From Anaerolineae bacterium (lineage in GTDB: Bacteria; Chloroflexota; Anaerolineae; Aggregatilineales; Phototrophicaceae): 64,000 bases of DNA. Shown in pieces: positions 33,265 through 40,527 of this stretch. The stretch's first letter is position 1, and each line of letters opens with the position of its first letter. The notes beneath the pieces are model-generated. The model was not told the DNA's origin, made no database searches, and saw only the letters and a list, made by a program, of their open reading frames with translations. The position numbers and the translations under genes were made by a program. The stretch is taken from NCBI GenBank assembly GCA_022824465.1, contig JAJDZV010000004.1:372001-436000 (forward strand). Reading direction: 5' to 3'.

Positions 33265-34923
33265 ATGTTTCGCGGCGGACTGGATGCTGAGTACATGCTG
33301 AATACACGGCGCGGGCGGATCCTCATCGAGAACCTGACGGCATACGCCTTTCTAGGACCGGCCGGTTGTTTGATCGCGCTGTTTGGCTTGTTCCCGGTGG
33401 CTTTCGCCTTCTTCGTCAGCTTGCACCGCTGGCGCCGCTTCCCGGACGAATACATCGGCTTGGCCAACTACGAGAAAGCCCTGGGCAATTTGGGCTACAT
33501 CCTGTTTTTCTGGCTGTCGCTGCTGGGCTTCGCCGCGACCGCGATGATGGCGCGCCGGCTGTTGAAGACGCTGCGGCGCGCGCGCTGGTCCGCCGAGTGG
33601 CCCGCTCTCGCCGCCGGGGCAGTCAGCGGTTTCGCCCTCTTGCTCACGATCGACTGGTTCTTCAAGCTGATTCCCGTCATCATGCTCATTCCCCGTCTGG
33701 TGCGCGGACAGGATACCTCGCTGGCGCTATTCATGGAGAAATTCGGCGAGAGTTTCGCCAGCTCGGGCGTGCATGAGGCAGGCAACGCAATGCTGGTCGG
33801 ACTGCTGGCAGCGGTTGTCAGCCTGTCGATTGTCCTGCGGCGATTCCGCAGCGATGCCAGCGGAGAGCTTATCGTCTTCAGCGCGATCACAACGGCGCTA
33901 TCCGCGGGGTCGGCATACCTGCTGCAGCTGACACTTCAAGAAACTGAGCTTGCGATTGCCCAAGCGCGCGAGGCGGGCGAACGTCTGCCGGTCTGGTCGC
34001 AGTTGGTGTTCATCAGCGCGGGTATCGGCATGATCGCGGCCGCCTATGTCCTCTTTCAACGCGGCATCAAGGCGCTGGAGAACCGGCGCTTTATCTTCAT
34101 GATTTTCAGCGGGCTGTCGTTGGCTGTCGGCGGCTACCTGGTGATGGCGGAAGCGCCCGCGGCATTGGCAGCCGGCGATGACGACTTGCTGCAGGGCTTT
34201 TGGGTAACGGTGATGTACGCGGGCGGCACCGTGCCGGTCCAACTGACGATCGGCTTGCTGCTCGCGTATTTACTCTTTCAGCCGATTCGCTTCCGCGCGT
34301 TTTTCCGCATGGTCTATTTCATCCCGTATATTACGCCCTTCGTCGCCACCTCCATCGTCTTCCGCGTTATCTTCGACGCTGGCAAGACCGCGCCAGCCAA
34401 CCGGATGCTGACGCTGGTCGGCATAGAACCGCAGCGCTGGATTCTCGAGCGGTCGTCGCTGGGCAGTCTGCTGGGCTTGCCGGACTTCCTGGCGGGGCCG
34501 GCGCTGGCGCTGGTCGTCATCATGATCTATTCGACCTGGACCTATATCGGCTACGACGCCGTGATATTTCTGGCGGGCTTGGGCAATATCCCGGGCGAGC
34601 TGTATGAAGCGGCGCGGATTGACGGCGCGGGCGGCTGGCGCATTTTCCGGCATATCACTTTACCCTTGCTCTCGCCGACCATTTTCTTCCTTTCGCTGGT
34701 GGCGATCATCGGCACCTTTCAAGCCTTCACGCAGATCTGGATCCTGCGAACTGGGGCTGTCGGCAGCAAGGTCAACACCGCCAGCGTTTACATATTCGAC
34801 GAGCTGCAGAACAGCAATCGCTATGGTTATGCTTCGTCGATGGCGTTTGTTCTGTTCGCGCTGATATTGCTGATGACGCTCTTCCAAAACCGGATCATGG
34901 GCAGACGGGTGTTTTATGGCTAG
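33265..34923 (+). CDS. Sugar ABC transporter permease with large membrane insertion
   Basis: This 552-residue MalF-type permease carries the EAA coupling motif ELYEAARIDGAGGWRIFRHITLPLL near residues 450-475 and the usual five- to six-helix permease domain in its C-terminal half (about 310-552). Typical MalF/UgpA relatives have about 290-310 residues. Here the first helix (AYAFLGPAGCLIALFGLFPVAFAFFVSL) is followed by about 230 extra residues with several further hydrophobic helices before the permease domain. ATG 33265 is used; ATG 33295 is also possible. The partner permease overlaps its end by eight bases. No ATPase gene is nearby. Confidence 0.85.
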   Translation: MFRGGLDAEYMLNTRRGRILIENLTAYAFLGPAGCLIALFGLFPVAFAFFVSLHRWRRFPDEYIGLANYEKALGNLGYILFFWLSLLGFAATAMMARRLLKTLRRARWSAEWPALAAGAVSGFALLLTIDWFFKLIPVIMLIPRLVRGQDTSLALFMEKFGESFASSGVHEAGNAMLVGLLAAVVSLSIVLRRFRSDASGELIVFSAITTALSAGSAYLLQLTLQETELAIAQAREAGERLPVWSQLVFISAGIGMIAAAYVLFQRGIKALENRRFIFMIFSGLSLAVGGYLVMAEAPAALAAGDDDLLQGFWVTVMYAGGTVPVQLTIGLLLAYLLFQPIRFRAFFRMVYFIPYITPFVATSIVFRVIFDAGKTAPANRMLTLVGIEPQRWILERSSLGSLLGLPDFLAGPALALVVIMIYSTWTYIGYDAVIFLAGLGNIPGELYEAARIDGAGGWRIFRHITLPLLSPTIFFLSLVAIIGTFQAFTQIWILRTGAVGSKVNTASVYIFDELQNSNRYGYASSMAFVLFALILLMTLFQNRIMGRRVFYG

Positions 34924-35887
34924 CGCCGAGATCAGTCGCTTGGGCGTCCAGAAAGCGCCGGCGGAGGGTCCGCCAAAGCCCCTGGACTGGCGGCGTTTTG
35001 GCATTTACGTCGTGCTATTCGCCGGCGTGCTGATTGCGGTGGGTCCCTTTTTGTGGATGATCAGCGCGTCCTTTATGACGCTCAGCGAAGTCAATCTGAC
35101 GCGGCTGCTGCCGGAGAAGCTGCTTTGGGAGAATTATGCCACGGCGCTGCGGCGGGCGAACTTCCTCGATATTGAGCTGGTCAGCGACCCGGTTACCGGC
35201 GTATTGCAGTCCTTCGGCGTCTCGGGATATATCTGGAACAGCGTGCGCATTACCTTAATTACGGTGGTCGGCTCGCTGCTGGTTTGCATTCCGGCCGCCT
35301 ATGCCTTTGCGAGGATGAGGTTCGTCGGGCGCAATTTCCTGTTTGCGCTCTTCTTGTCGACGATGATGATTCCCGGCATTGTCATGCTGATCCCGCATTT
35401 GCTGACGGTGATCTGGCTGGGACGGTTGAGCGAGAGTTTGTTCGGTGCGGCGGGGGCCTGGTTCAACAACTGGCCCGCGCTGACGATTCCATTCTTCGCG
35501 TCGGTATTCAATATTTTCCTGTTGCGTCAGTTTTTCTTGCAGATACCGGATGACCTGTGGGAGGCGGCGCGGATCGATGGCGCCGGGCATCCGCGTTTTC
35601 TCGTCAGCGTTGTGCTGCCGCTGTCGAAGGCGCCGATAATGACGATCGTCACGCTGGGTTTCATCGGCTCGTGGAACGCGCTGATGTGGCCCCTGCTGGT
35701 GACGATCAGCGACGACTGGCGTCCAATCGCGGTTGGCTTGTCAAACTTTGTGACTGCCGACACGCCCGGCGATTTGAACTTGCAGATGGCGGCGTCGGTG
35801 ATTACGGTGATCCCAATACTTGCGCTCTACTTCGTTGCGCAAAAGCAGTTCACCGAGGGCATCGCGCAGACGGGCATCAAGAGCTAG
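34916..35887 (+). CDS. Sugar ABC transporter permease (MalG type)
   Basis: This 323-residue inner-membrane permease has a cytoplasmic N-terminal tail, then helices starting with FGIYVVLFAGVLIAVGPFLWMISASF. The EAA motif is DDLWEAARIDGAGHPRFLVSVVLPLSKAP, which contacts the ATPase. It forms the heterodimeric channel with the preceding permease, overlapping it by eight bases. A loop region between helices (LWENYATALRRANFLDIELVSD) matches the family. The substrate is probably an oligosaccharide or monosaccharide, judged from the family only. Confidence 0.9.
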   Translation: MASAEISRLGVQKAPAEGPPKPLDWRRFGIYVVLFAGVLIAVGPFLWMISASFMTLSEVNLTRLLPEKLLWENYATALRRANFLDIELVSDPVTGVLQSFGVSGYIWNSVRITLITVVGSLLVCIPAAYAFARMRFVGRNFLFALFLSTMMIPGIVMLIPHLLTVIWLGRLSESLFGAAGAWFNNWPALTIPFFASVFNIFLLRQFFLQIPDDLWEAARIDGAGHPRFLVSVVLPLSKAPIMTIVTLGFIGSWNALMWPLLVTISDDWRPIAVGLSNFVTADTPGDLNLQMAASVITVIPILALYFVAQKQFTEGIAQTGIKS

Positions 35888-35952
35888 GCGCGCCAATTCC
35901 CCGAAAGGTCCGGATGTCAAGCCATCGCCTAATGGCTAAACGGACTCGACGC

Positions 35953-35980
35953 TTCACTGCCGCGTTCGGTCTGATACAAT
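35953..35980 (+). promoter_or_regulatory. Putative extended -10 promoter of the solute-binding protein gene
   Basis: TACAAT at 35975-35980 is preceded by TGA (TGATACAAT), an extended -10. TTCACT at 35953-35958 is a weak -35 with a 16-base spacer. The predicted leader to ATG 36043 is about 56 nt. An extra promoter here would let the binding protein be made in excess over the permeases. Confidence 0.45.
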
Positions 35981-36042
35981 GGCGTCAATCGTAATGTATC
36001 CGTCTTAAGGACGACCTTTCGAGAACTGGAGGAGCATTGACC

Positions 36043-37377
36043 ATGAAGAAGATTCTACTAGTCGCCGTCCTGCTGCTGTTGAGCTTGGGCTTGGCGCAGG
36101 CGCAAGGCGATACCGATTATGAAGGACTGGACCCCAGCGGACAGACGGTTGTCTACTGGCATCAGTATTCCGACGACAGCACGCAATCCAACACCATGAC
36201 GGCGCTGATTGAAGACTTCAACAGCAGCAACGAGTACGGGATCATGGTGGAGGCTCATCACCAGGGGCATTACGGCACGATCGAAGATCTGATGAATACG
36301 GCGATACTCTCTGGCGAGCTGCCGAATCTGGTGGCGGGTTACGCCAATGCGGCCGCGGGTTGGGCGAACGAAGGCGTCGTGGTCGATATCAACTTGCTGA
36401 TGAACAGCCCGGCTTGGGGCATCCCGGCTGAAGAACAAGCCAGTCTCAACTTCAACTTGCTGGATGTCAATCAACTGGACTTCGCGCCCTTTTATGGCAT
36501 GCGCGTCGCTTGGGCGAATCAGAACTCGCTGAACATCTTCTACACCAATCTTGATATCGTCGAGGCATTGGGTTACGAGCGGCGCGCGCCGGCGACATTG
36601 GCGGAATTCGAGGAGATTTCTTGCGCTGCGGGCACAAGCGCTGATTATGAGGGTTATCCGCTGGATACCGGCACGTCGCACTTTGAGAGCTTCGTGGCGG
36701 CGCACGGCGGCGCGATTTTCGATGGCGAAGCGGGCGAGTACATCTTCGAATCCGACGCGGTGGTCGCGACGCTGGAAATGTTCACGCGCATGCTGGAAAA
36801 CGGCTGCGCCTATCTCTACGCCGAGCGCTATCAGAACACCGGCGACTTTTCGCTGGGCATCACGCCCTTTGCGGCTGGCAGCTCGGCCGGCATCCCCTTC
36901 GTCACTTTTGACGCCGCGGAAGCCGAGATGACCGACGAGTGGGTCGCGACCGCATTCCCCGGCGCCGAGGGCGTTGGGCGCACGATCCAGCTATACGTGC
37001 CCAGCCAGGCGATCCTGACCGGTAGCCCGGAAGCCGAAGTGGCGACCTGGCTCTTCGTCAAGTATCTGGCGGGCAGTGACGCGCAGTTGGCATGGTCCGG
37101 CGCGACTGGTTACTTCAGCATCCGCAACGACATTGAAGTGACCGAGGCGGATTTCACCGAGCCGCGGATGCCCTATGCGCGCTTCGTCGAAGCGCATGGC
37201 ATCTTGCAGGACGATATGGTCAGCGTCTATTCATCGCCCGGTCTGCCGAGCTACAGCGCCGTGCGCGGCTTGGTACCGAATACGATCGCCGAAGTCATCA
37301 ATGGCGATGTCGGCGTTGCGGCAGCGCTGGCGGAGCTCAATGCGGAAGCCAACGAGTTGCATGAGGAGCTTGACTAG
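36043..37377 (+). CDS. Extracellular solute-binding protein of the sugar ABC importer
   Basis: This 444-residue family 1 (MalE-like) binding protein has a clean signal peptide (MKKILLVAVLLLLSLGLA, cleavage after AQA at residue 20). It has no lipobox cysteine, so it is presumably secreted or held in another way. Core family blocks include VVYWHQYSDDSTQ, GELPNLVAGYANAAAGWANEG and VATWLFVKYLAGSDAQLAWS. GGAGGAG at 36028-36034 sets ATG 36043; an in-frame TTG at 36037 is less likely. It follows the two permeases by about 150 bases with its own probable promoter. Confidence 0.9.
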   Translation: MKKILLVAVLLLLSLGLAQAQGDTDYEGLDPSGQTVVYWHQYSDDSTQSNTMTALIEDFNSSNEYGIMVEAHHQGHYGTIEDLMNTAILSGELPNLVAGYANAAAGWANEGVVVDINLLMNSPAWGIPAEEQASLNFNLLDVNQLDFAPFYGMRVAWANQNSLNIFYTNLDIVEALGYERRAPATLAEFEEISCAAGTSADYEGYPLDTGTSHFESFVAAHGGAIFDGEAGEYIFESDAVVATLEMFTRMLENGCAYLYAERYQNTGDFSLGITPFAAGSSAGIPFVTFDAAEAEMTDEWVATAFPGAEGVGRTIQLYVPSQAILTGSPEAEVATWLFVKYLAGSDAQLAWSGATGYFSIRNDIEVTEADFTEPRMPYARFVEAHGILQDDMVSVYSSPGLPSYSAVRGLVPNTIAEVINGDVGVAAALAELNAEANELHEELD

Positions 37378-37553
37378 CGGCTAAAGGCAGGCAAGGTCGG
37401 GGCGGCTCTTTGAGTCGCCCTTCCCATTCATAGCGCGGTCCTTCTCTGGCTGCCCAGCGGCTTGCCCCTTGTTTCGACCCTGCCGCTTATCCCAATCCTC
37501 CATTGCGTTTGGCTATGGAGTGTTAAAGGTTTATATACGTCCGCCAAAACGAG

Positions 37554-37582
37554 TTGACGCCCATTTGGACTTATGATATAGT
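37554..37582 (+). promoter_or_regulatory. Sigma-70 promoter of rho
   Basis: TTGACG at 37554-37559 and TATAGT at 37577-37582 are separated by exactly 17 bases. The predicted transcript start near 37589 gives a leader of about 200 nt before rho, long enough for leader regulation. Confidence 0.75.
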
Positions 37583-37667
37583 GCTGATTGAAAGTTCCAG
37601 GCCCACTTGCAAACCAGCATTGACCTATAACAGGGATTGCCGAGATTCAGAATTGGCGATTCGCGAG

Positions 37668-37769
37668 ATGCGCGTTACGGCGACGAACGGAGCGTTTCCC
37701 TCCGACAACCACATCAGGAAACAGACCAGACTGCGCGGCACAATCAAATACCAGCTTAGCCGCAATTAG
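37668..37769 (+). CDS. Possible 33-residue upstream open frame in the rho leader
   Basis: The frame runs ATG CGC GTT ACG... to TAG, ending 18 bases before the rho start. It encodes 33 residues with a basic C-terminal half. In Escherichia coli a leader peptide of similar length precedes rho. No strong ribosome site precedes this ATG, so it may be coincidental. Confidence 0.2.
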   Translation: MRVTATNGAFPSDNHIRKQTRLRGTIKYQLSRN

Positions 37770-37787
37770 CGCCCCAGGAAGAACTGA

Positions 37788-39056
37788 ATGAATATCGCAA
37801 CGCTTGAAGGAAAAACCCTGCCCGAACTGCGCACCTTAGCGCGCAAGAATAACGTGCCGCGTTTCAGCCGGCTAAAAAAGCAAGACTTGATCATCGGACT
37901 GCTGCGCGAAGAAGCCGAGCGGCGCGGCAATCAGTTGCGCGGCGGCGTGCTCGAGGTCGTCGATGACGGCATTGGTTTCTTGCGCGCTGAAGGCTATCTG
38001 CCCGGGCAGAACGACATCTACGTCAGCTCGACGCAGATAAAGAAGTTTGGCTTGCGCACGGGCGACATGGTTATCGGCCAGGTGCGCCCGCCCAAGGACA
38101 CTGAGCGGTACTATGGCTTGCTGCGCGTCGACGCCGTCAATGGCTTGAATCCGCACGAGATTCGCAACCGCGCCTATTTCGAGCGTTTGACGCCGATCTT
38201 CCCTGAAGTTCGCTTCGACTTGGAGACGCTGCCGCGCATCATCTCGACGCGGATGCTGAATATGATCGCGCCAATCGGCTTTGGTCAGCGCGGCTTGATT
38301 GTCTCGCCGCCGAAAGCGGGCAAGACGACCGTGCTCAAGGATATCGCCAACGCCATCAGCCAGAATTATCCTGAAGTGCATCTGATGGTCGCGCTCATCG
38401 GCGAGCGGCCCGAAGAGGTTACGGATATGGATCGCTCGGTGGACGCCGAAGTGATCGCCTCGACATTTGACGATCCTGTGCATCATCATGTGCGCGTGGC
38501 GGAAATGGCGCTGGAGCGAGCCAAGCGTCTGGTGGAGGTCCGGCGGCATGTCGTGATGATGCTGGACAGCGTCACGCGTTTGGCGCGCGCTTACAACCTG
38601 GTTGTGCCGACCAGCGGGCGCACGCTTTCCGGCGGTTTGGACCCCTCGGCGATTCATCCGCCCAAGCGGCTCTACGGCGCGGCGCGCAATGTGGAGGAAG
38701 GCGGCAGCTTGACGATCGTGGCCACTTGCCTGGTCAATACTGGCAGCAAGATGGATGACGTGATCTATGAGGAATTCAAGGGCACTGGCAATATGGAATT
38801 GCACCTGAGCCGCAAGCTGCAGGAACGGCGCGTCTTCCCCGCCTTTGATGTCGAGCAGTCGTCGACGCGGCGCGAGGAACTGCTGCTTGGTCCGGATGTC
38901 TTGCAGCGTGTTTACACCATGCGGCGCATGTGGTCGCACTTGGCGGAGCAGCCTGAAGGCATTGTCGGCGCGACTGAACAGTTGCTGCACAACTTCCGCC
39001 TATACGACACGAACGAAGCCTTCCTCAACAACTTGCATGGCGGCAACGGGCGTTAG
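37788..39056 (+). CDS. rho: Transcription termination factor Rho
   Basis: The 422-residue hexameric RNA helicase/translocase terminates transcription. The N-terminal helical domain ([31 protein letters not shown]) is followed by the cold-shock RNA-binding domain ([31 protein letters not shown]). The ATPase follows with Walker A PPKAGKTT at 174-181, Walker B region [15 protein letters not shown], the Q-loop [15 protein letters not shown] and the R-loop [21 protein letters not shown]. It lacks the long N-terminal insertion of actinobacterial Rho. It is preceded by its own promoter and a 200-nt leader. Confidence 0.96.
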   Translation: MNIATLEGKTLPELRTLARKNNVPRFSRLKKQDLIIGLLREEAERRGNQLRGGVLEVVDDGIGFLRAEGYLPGQNDIYVSSTQIKKFGLRTGDMVIGQVRPPKDTERYYGLLRVDAVNGLNPHEIRNRAYFERLTPIFPEVRFDLETLPRIISTRMLNMIAPIGFGQRGLIVSPPKAGKTTVLKDIANAISQNYPEVHLMVALIGERPEEVTDMDRSVDAEVIASTFDDPVHHHVRVAEMALERAKRLVEVRRHVVMMLDSVTRLARAYNLVVPTSGRTLSGGLDPSAIHPPKRLYGAARNVEEGGSLTIVATCLVNTGSKMDDVIYEEFKGTGNMELHLSRKLQERRVFPAFDVEQSSTRREELLLGPDVLQRVYTMRRMWSHLAEQPEGIVGATEQLLHNFRLYDTNEAFLNNLHGGNGR

Positions 39057-39141
39057 CGCTCAACATCAATTCAGCGTCTTGACCTCGCCCAAAGCGACGT
39101 CTGTAGAGGCTCTGTTAGCCGCCCACGCCGATTGCAGCGCT

Positions 39142-39170
39142 GTGTAGGGACGAGCGGCCGGCTCGCGCTT
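39142..39170 (+). repeat. Palindromic intergenic repeat, copy 12 (degenerate)
   Basis: GTGTAGGGACGAGCGGCCGG is followed by CTCGCGCTT. The arms are CGAGC/GCTCG around GGCC. It lies between rho and the dehydrogenase gene. A related G/C-rich inverted piece (CTCCCTTGG...AAGGGAGCCG) follows near 39228-39286. Confidence 0.5.
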
Positions 39171-39318
39171 ACGAAGCGGAATCGCGCGACCACGCTATAT
39201 AGCTTGCGTCACGCAGCGCGCTGCTCCCTAGCTCCCTTGGTGATGCTCGCGATAGAAATGGCGAGATAAGGGAGCCGGGGGCGAGGGTTTCTAGTCGCCG
39301 ACATTTGGAGCAAATCAC

Positions 39319-40086
39319 ATGAAGATGCAAGACGTCATCGCGCTGATCACCGGCGGCGCGTCTGGTTTGGGCGCGGGCACGGCGGCGCGCTTTGTGTCTG
39401 AGGGCGCGCGCGTGGTACTCTTTGATCGCGATGGCGAAAAGGGCGAGCGGGTCGTCGCCGAACTTGGCGAGAGCGCGCGATTCGGCGAAGGCGATGTTTG
39501 CAGCGAAGACGATGTCGCCGTTGCCTTGGATCTCGCGCAAGCGGAATTCGGCGGGCTCAATGTGCTGGTCAATTGCGCCGGCATCGGCATTGCCGCGCGG
39601 ACGTTCAGCAGCCGCGGTCCGCATCCGCTGGAAGCTTTCGAAGGCGTGATCAGCGTGAATCTTGTCGGCACGTTCAATTGCATCCGCCTGTGCGCCGCGG
39701 GAATGGCGAGCAATCGGCCAAACGCGGGCGGCGAACGCGGCGTCATCATCAATTCGGCATCGGTCGCGGCTTTTGAGGGTCAGATCGGGCAGGCGGCATA
39801 CGCGGCATCCAAAGGCGGCATCGTCGGCATGACCTTGCCGGTCGCCCGCGATCTGGCGCGATACGGCATCCGCGTTTGCACAATTGCGCCGGGCATTTTC
39901 GACACGCCGCTCCTGGGCAGCTTGCCGGCGGCGGTCCGCGAGTCGCTGGGCGCGCAAGTCCCCTTCCCGCAACGCTTGGGATTGCCTGAAGAATACGCGC
40001 AGCTGGCGCAGCAGATTGTGGAAAACGCCATGCTCAACGGCGAGACCATCCGTTTGGACGGCGCTCTGCGGATGGGCAGCGCATGA
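39319..40086 (+). CDS. Short-chain dehydrogenase (3-hydroxyacyl-CoA dehydrogenase type 2-like)
   Basis: This 255-residue SDR enzyme has the NAD(P) motif TGGASGLG at 11-18, NCAGIG, the catalytic Ser in [10 protein letters not shown] and the YAASK active site about 12 residues further. The long acidic and Gly-rich loop and the ending [15 protein letters not shown] match the type 2 3-hydroxyacyl-CoA dehydrogenase branch (HSD17B10-like), which acts in fatty acid or branched-chain degradation. GGAG precedes ATG 39319. The promoter of the sulfur operon begins about 40 bases after its stop. Confidence 0.85.
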   Translation: MKMQDVIALITGGASGLGAGTAARFVSEGARVVLFDRDGEKGERVVAELGESARFGEGDVCSEDDVAVALDLAQAEFGGLNVLVNCAGIGIAARTFSSRGPHPLEAFEGVISVNLVGTFNCIRLCAAGMASNRPNAGGERGVIINSASVAAFEGQIGQAAYAASKGGIVGMTLPVARDLARYGIRVCTIAPGIFDTPLLGSLPAAVRESLGAQVPFPQRLGLPEEYAQLAQQIVENAMLNGETIRLDGALRMGSA

Positions 40087-40124
40087 GATGCCGACCGAGC
40101 AGCTCGCCAATTCTCATCAGGCGC

Positions 40125-40153
40125 TTGACAGGCGAGCAAAGCTGCGCTAGGCT
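40125..40153 (+). promoter_or_regulatory. Sigma-70 promoter of the cysteine/siroheme operon
   Basis: A perfect TTGACA at 40125-40130 is followed by 17 bases and TAGGCT at 40148-40153 (three of six consensus, including the key first T, A and last T). The predicted start near 40160 places the first cysteine-rich leader frame about 28 nt downstream. This is the only convincing promoter before the operon. Confidence 0.6.
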
Positions 40154-40187
40154 GTGGGGCGTTGAGCAAGATATTTCGCGAGATGTG

Positions 40188-40253
40188 ATGAATCGGAATT
40201 GCTGCGCCGCGTGTTGTTGTCAGACGCTTTCAGCCGAAAGTCGTGCGGAGTAG
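40188..40253 (+). CDS. Cysteine-rich leader peptide 1
   Basis: A 21-codon open frame starts at ATG 40188 and ends with TAG at 40251-40253. Residues 5-11 read C C A A C C C, so five of seven codons are cysteine (TGC TGC ... TGT TGT TGT). No folded domain is possible. Its likely job is to make ribosomes stall when charged Cys-tRNA is scarce. It lies after the operon promoter and before terminator 1. The ribosome-binding site is weak (GAGATGTG). It is too short and too biased in composition to be a normal gene, but both features are what an attenuator peptide needs. Confidence 0.7.
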   Translation: MNRNCCAACCCQTLSAESRAE

Positions 40254-40309
40254 CGTTGCCAAGTCTTTATTGACACAGCGCAAATTGGAGAAAGACGCCC
40301 CGTAACGAC
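40240..40309 (+). promoter_or_regulatory. Candidate antiterminator pairing of attenuator 1
   Basis: GTCGTGCGG at 40240-40248 can pair with CCGTAACGAC at 40300-40309 through nine pairs with one bulged A and one G-U. This would take up the 5' arm and loop of terminator 1. The first segment overlaps the end of leader frame 1, so a ribosome at its stop codon would mask it, while one stalled at the cysteine codons (40200-40220) would not. Inferred by eye; no energy was calculated. Confidence 0.45.
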
Positions 40310-40322
40310 ACGGGGCTTTTTT
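40297..40322 (+). terminator. Intrinsic terminator 1 of the cys leader
   Basis: The perfect seven-base stem GCCCCGT (40297-40303) and ACGGGGC (40310-40316) encloses the loop AACGAC and is followed directly by six T (40317-40322). It lies 43 bases after leader frame 1 and before leader frame 2, so it can cut transcription before the operon genes. Confidence 0.85.
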
Positions 40323-40349
40323 GTTGCCAGCGGCGGATAGGAAGCCGAG

Positions 40350-40448
40350 ATGATGTTCAGAGTTCAATCGTGTTCCTGCGCTTGTTGTTGCTGCGCTGCG
40401 CGGATGCAGCGAGGATATCCAGGGCTGGTTGATCGATGTAGCCGGTGA
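40350..40448 (+). CDS. Cysteine-rich leader peptide 2
   Basis: A 32-codon open frame starts at ATG 40350 (a second in-frame ATG at 40353) and ends with TGA at 40446-40448. AGGAAG at 40339-40344 is a good ribosome-binding site, 5 or 8 bases away. Residues 8-15 read C S C A C C C C, six cysteines in eight codons, mixing TGT and TGC, both read by the same tRNA-Cys. A seventh Cys is at position 30. The frame lies between terminators 1 and 2. The composition and location indicate a cysteine-sensing attenuator peptide. Confidence 0.75.
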   Translation: MMFRVQSCSCACCCCAARMQRGYPGLVDRCSR

Positions 40449-40479
40449 GAAGTTTAGAAACTTCGGGGCGCCTTGGATA
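40416..40479 (+). promoter_or_regulatory. Candidate antiterminator pairing of attenuator 2
   Basis: TATCCAGGGC at 40416-40425, inside leader frame 2 and 21 bases after the last clustered Cys codon, can form ten consecutive pairs (one G-U) with GCCTTGGATA at 40470-40479. That covers eight of ten bases of the 5' arm of terminator 2, so the two structures exclude each other. A ribosome stalled on the cysteine codons leaves 40416-40425 free. A ribosome at the stop codon sits between the two arms. A small hairpin CGCTGC/GCAGCG at 40394-40411 lies upstream. Confidence 0.6.
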
Positions 40480-40500
40480 ATCCGAGGCGCTTTTGCTTTT
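40468..40500 (+). terminator. Intrinsic terminator 2 of the cys leader
   Basis: The ten-base stem GCGCCTTGGA (40468-40477) and TCCGAGGCGC (40481-40490), with one G-U pair and loop TAA, is followed by TTTTGCTTTT. It ends 28 bases before the APS reductase start, so its readthrough controls the whole operon. Confidence 0.85.
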
Positions 40501-40527
40501 CACCGCGAACAGCCAGAACCGGGAGTC

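Larger units (their letters stand above)
37378..37787. other. Intergenic region and rho leader
   Basis: This 410-base gap contains a repeat-derived hairpin after the binding-protein gene (GGCGGCTC-TTT-GAGTCGCC at 37401-37419, weak T-tract, possible terminator). A strong promoter lies at 37554-37582 and is followed by about 200 nt of rho 5' untranslated leader containing a 33-codon open frame (37668-37769). Confidence 0.6.

Noticed and set aside
40270..40298. TTGACA at 40270-40275 as a second promoter between the two leader peptides
   Set aside because: No -10 box lies 15-19 bases downstream; the sequence there is AGACGC within the terminator stem. The two leaders therefore appear to be in one transcript.
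40156..40301. Pairing of GGGGCGT (40156-40162) with ACGCCCC (40295-40301) as an antiterminator
   Set aside because: The predicted transcript start is near 40160, so most of the first segment would not be in the RNA. It would become relevant only if transcription starts further upstream.
40429..40527. N-terminal extension of APS reductase beginning at 40429
   Set aside because: It would translate across leader frame 2 and terminator 2, matches no part of the family, and has no ribosome-binding site; GGGAG precedes ATG 40528.
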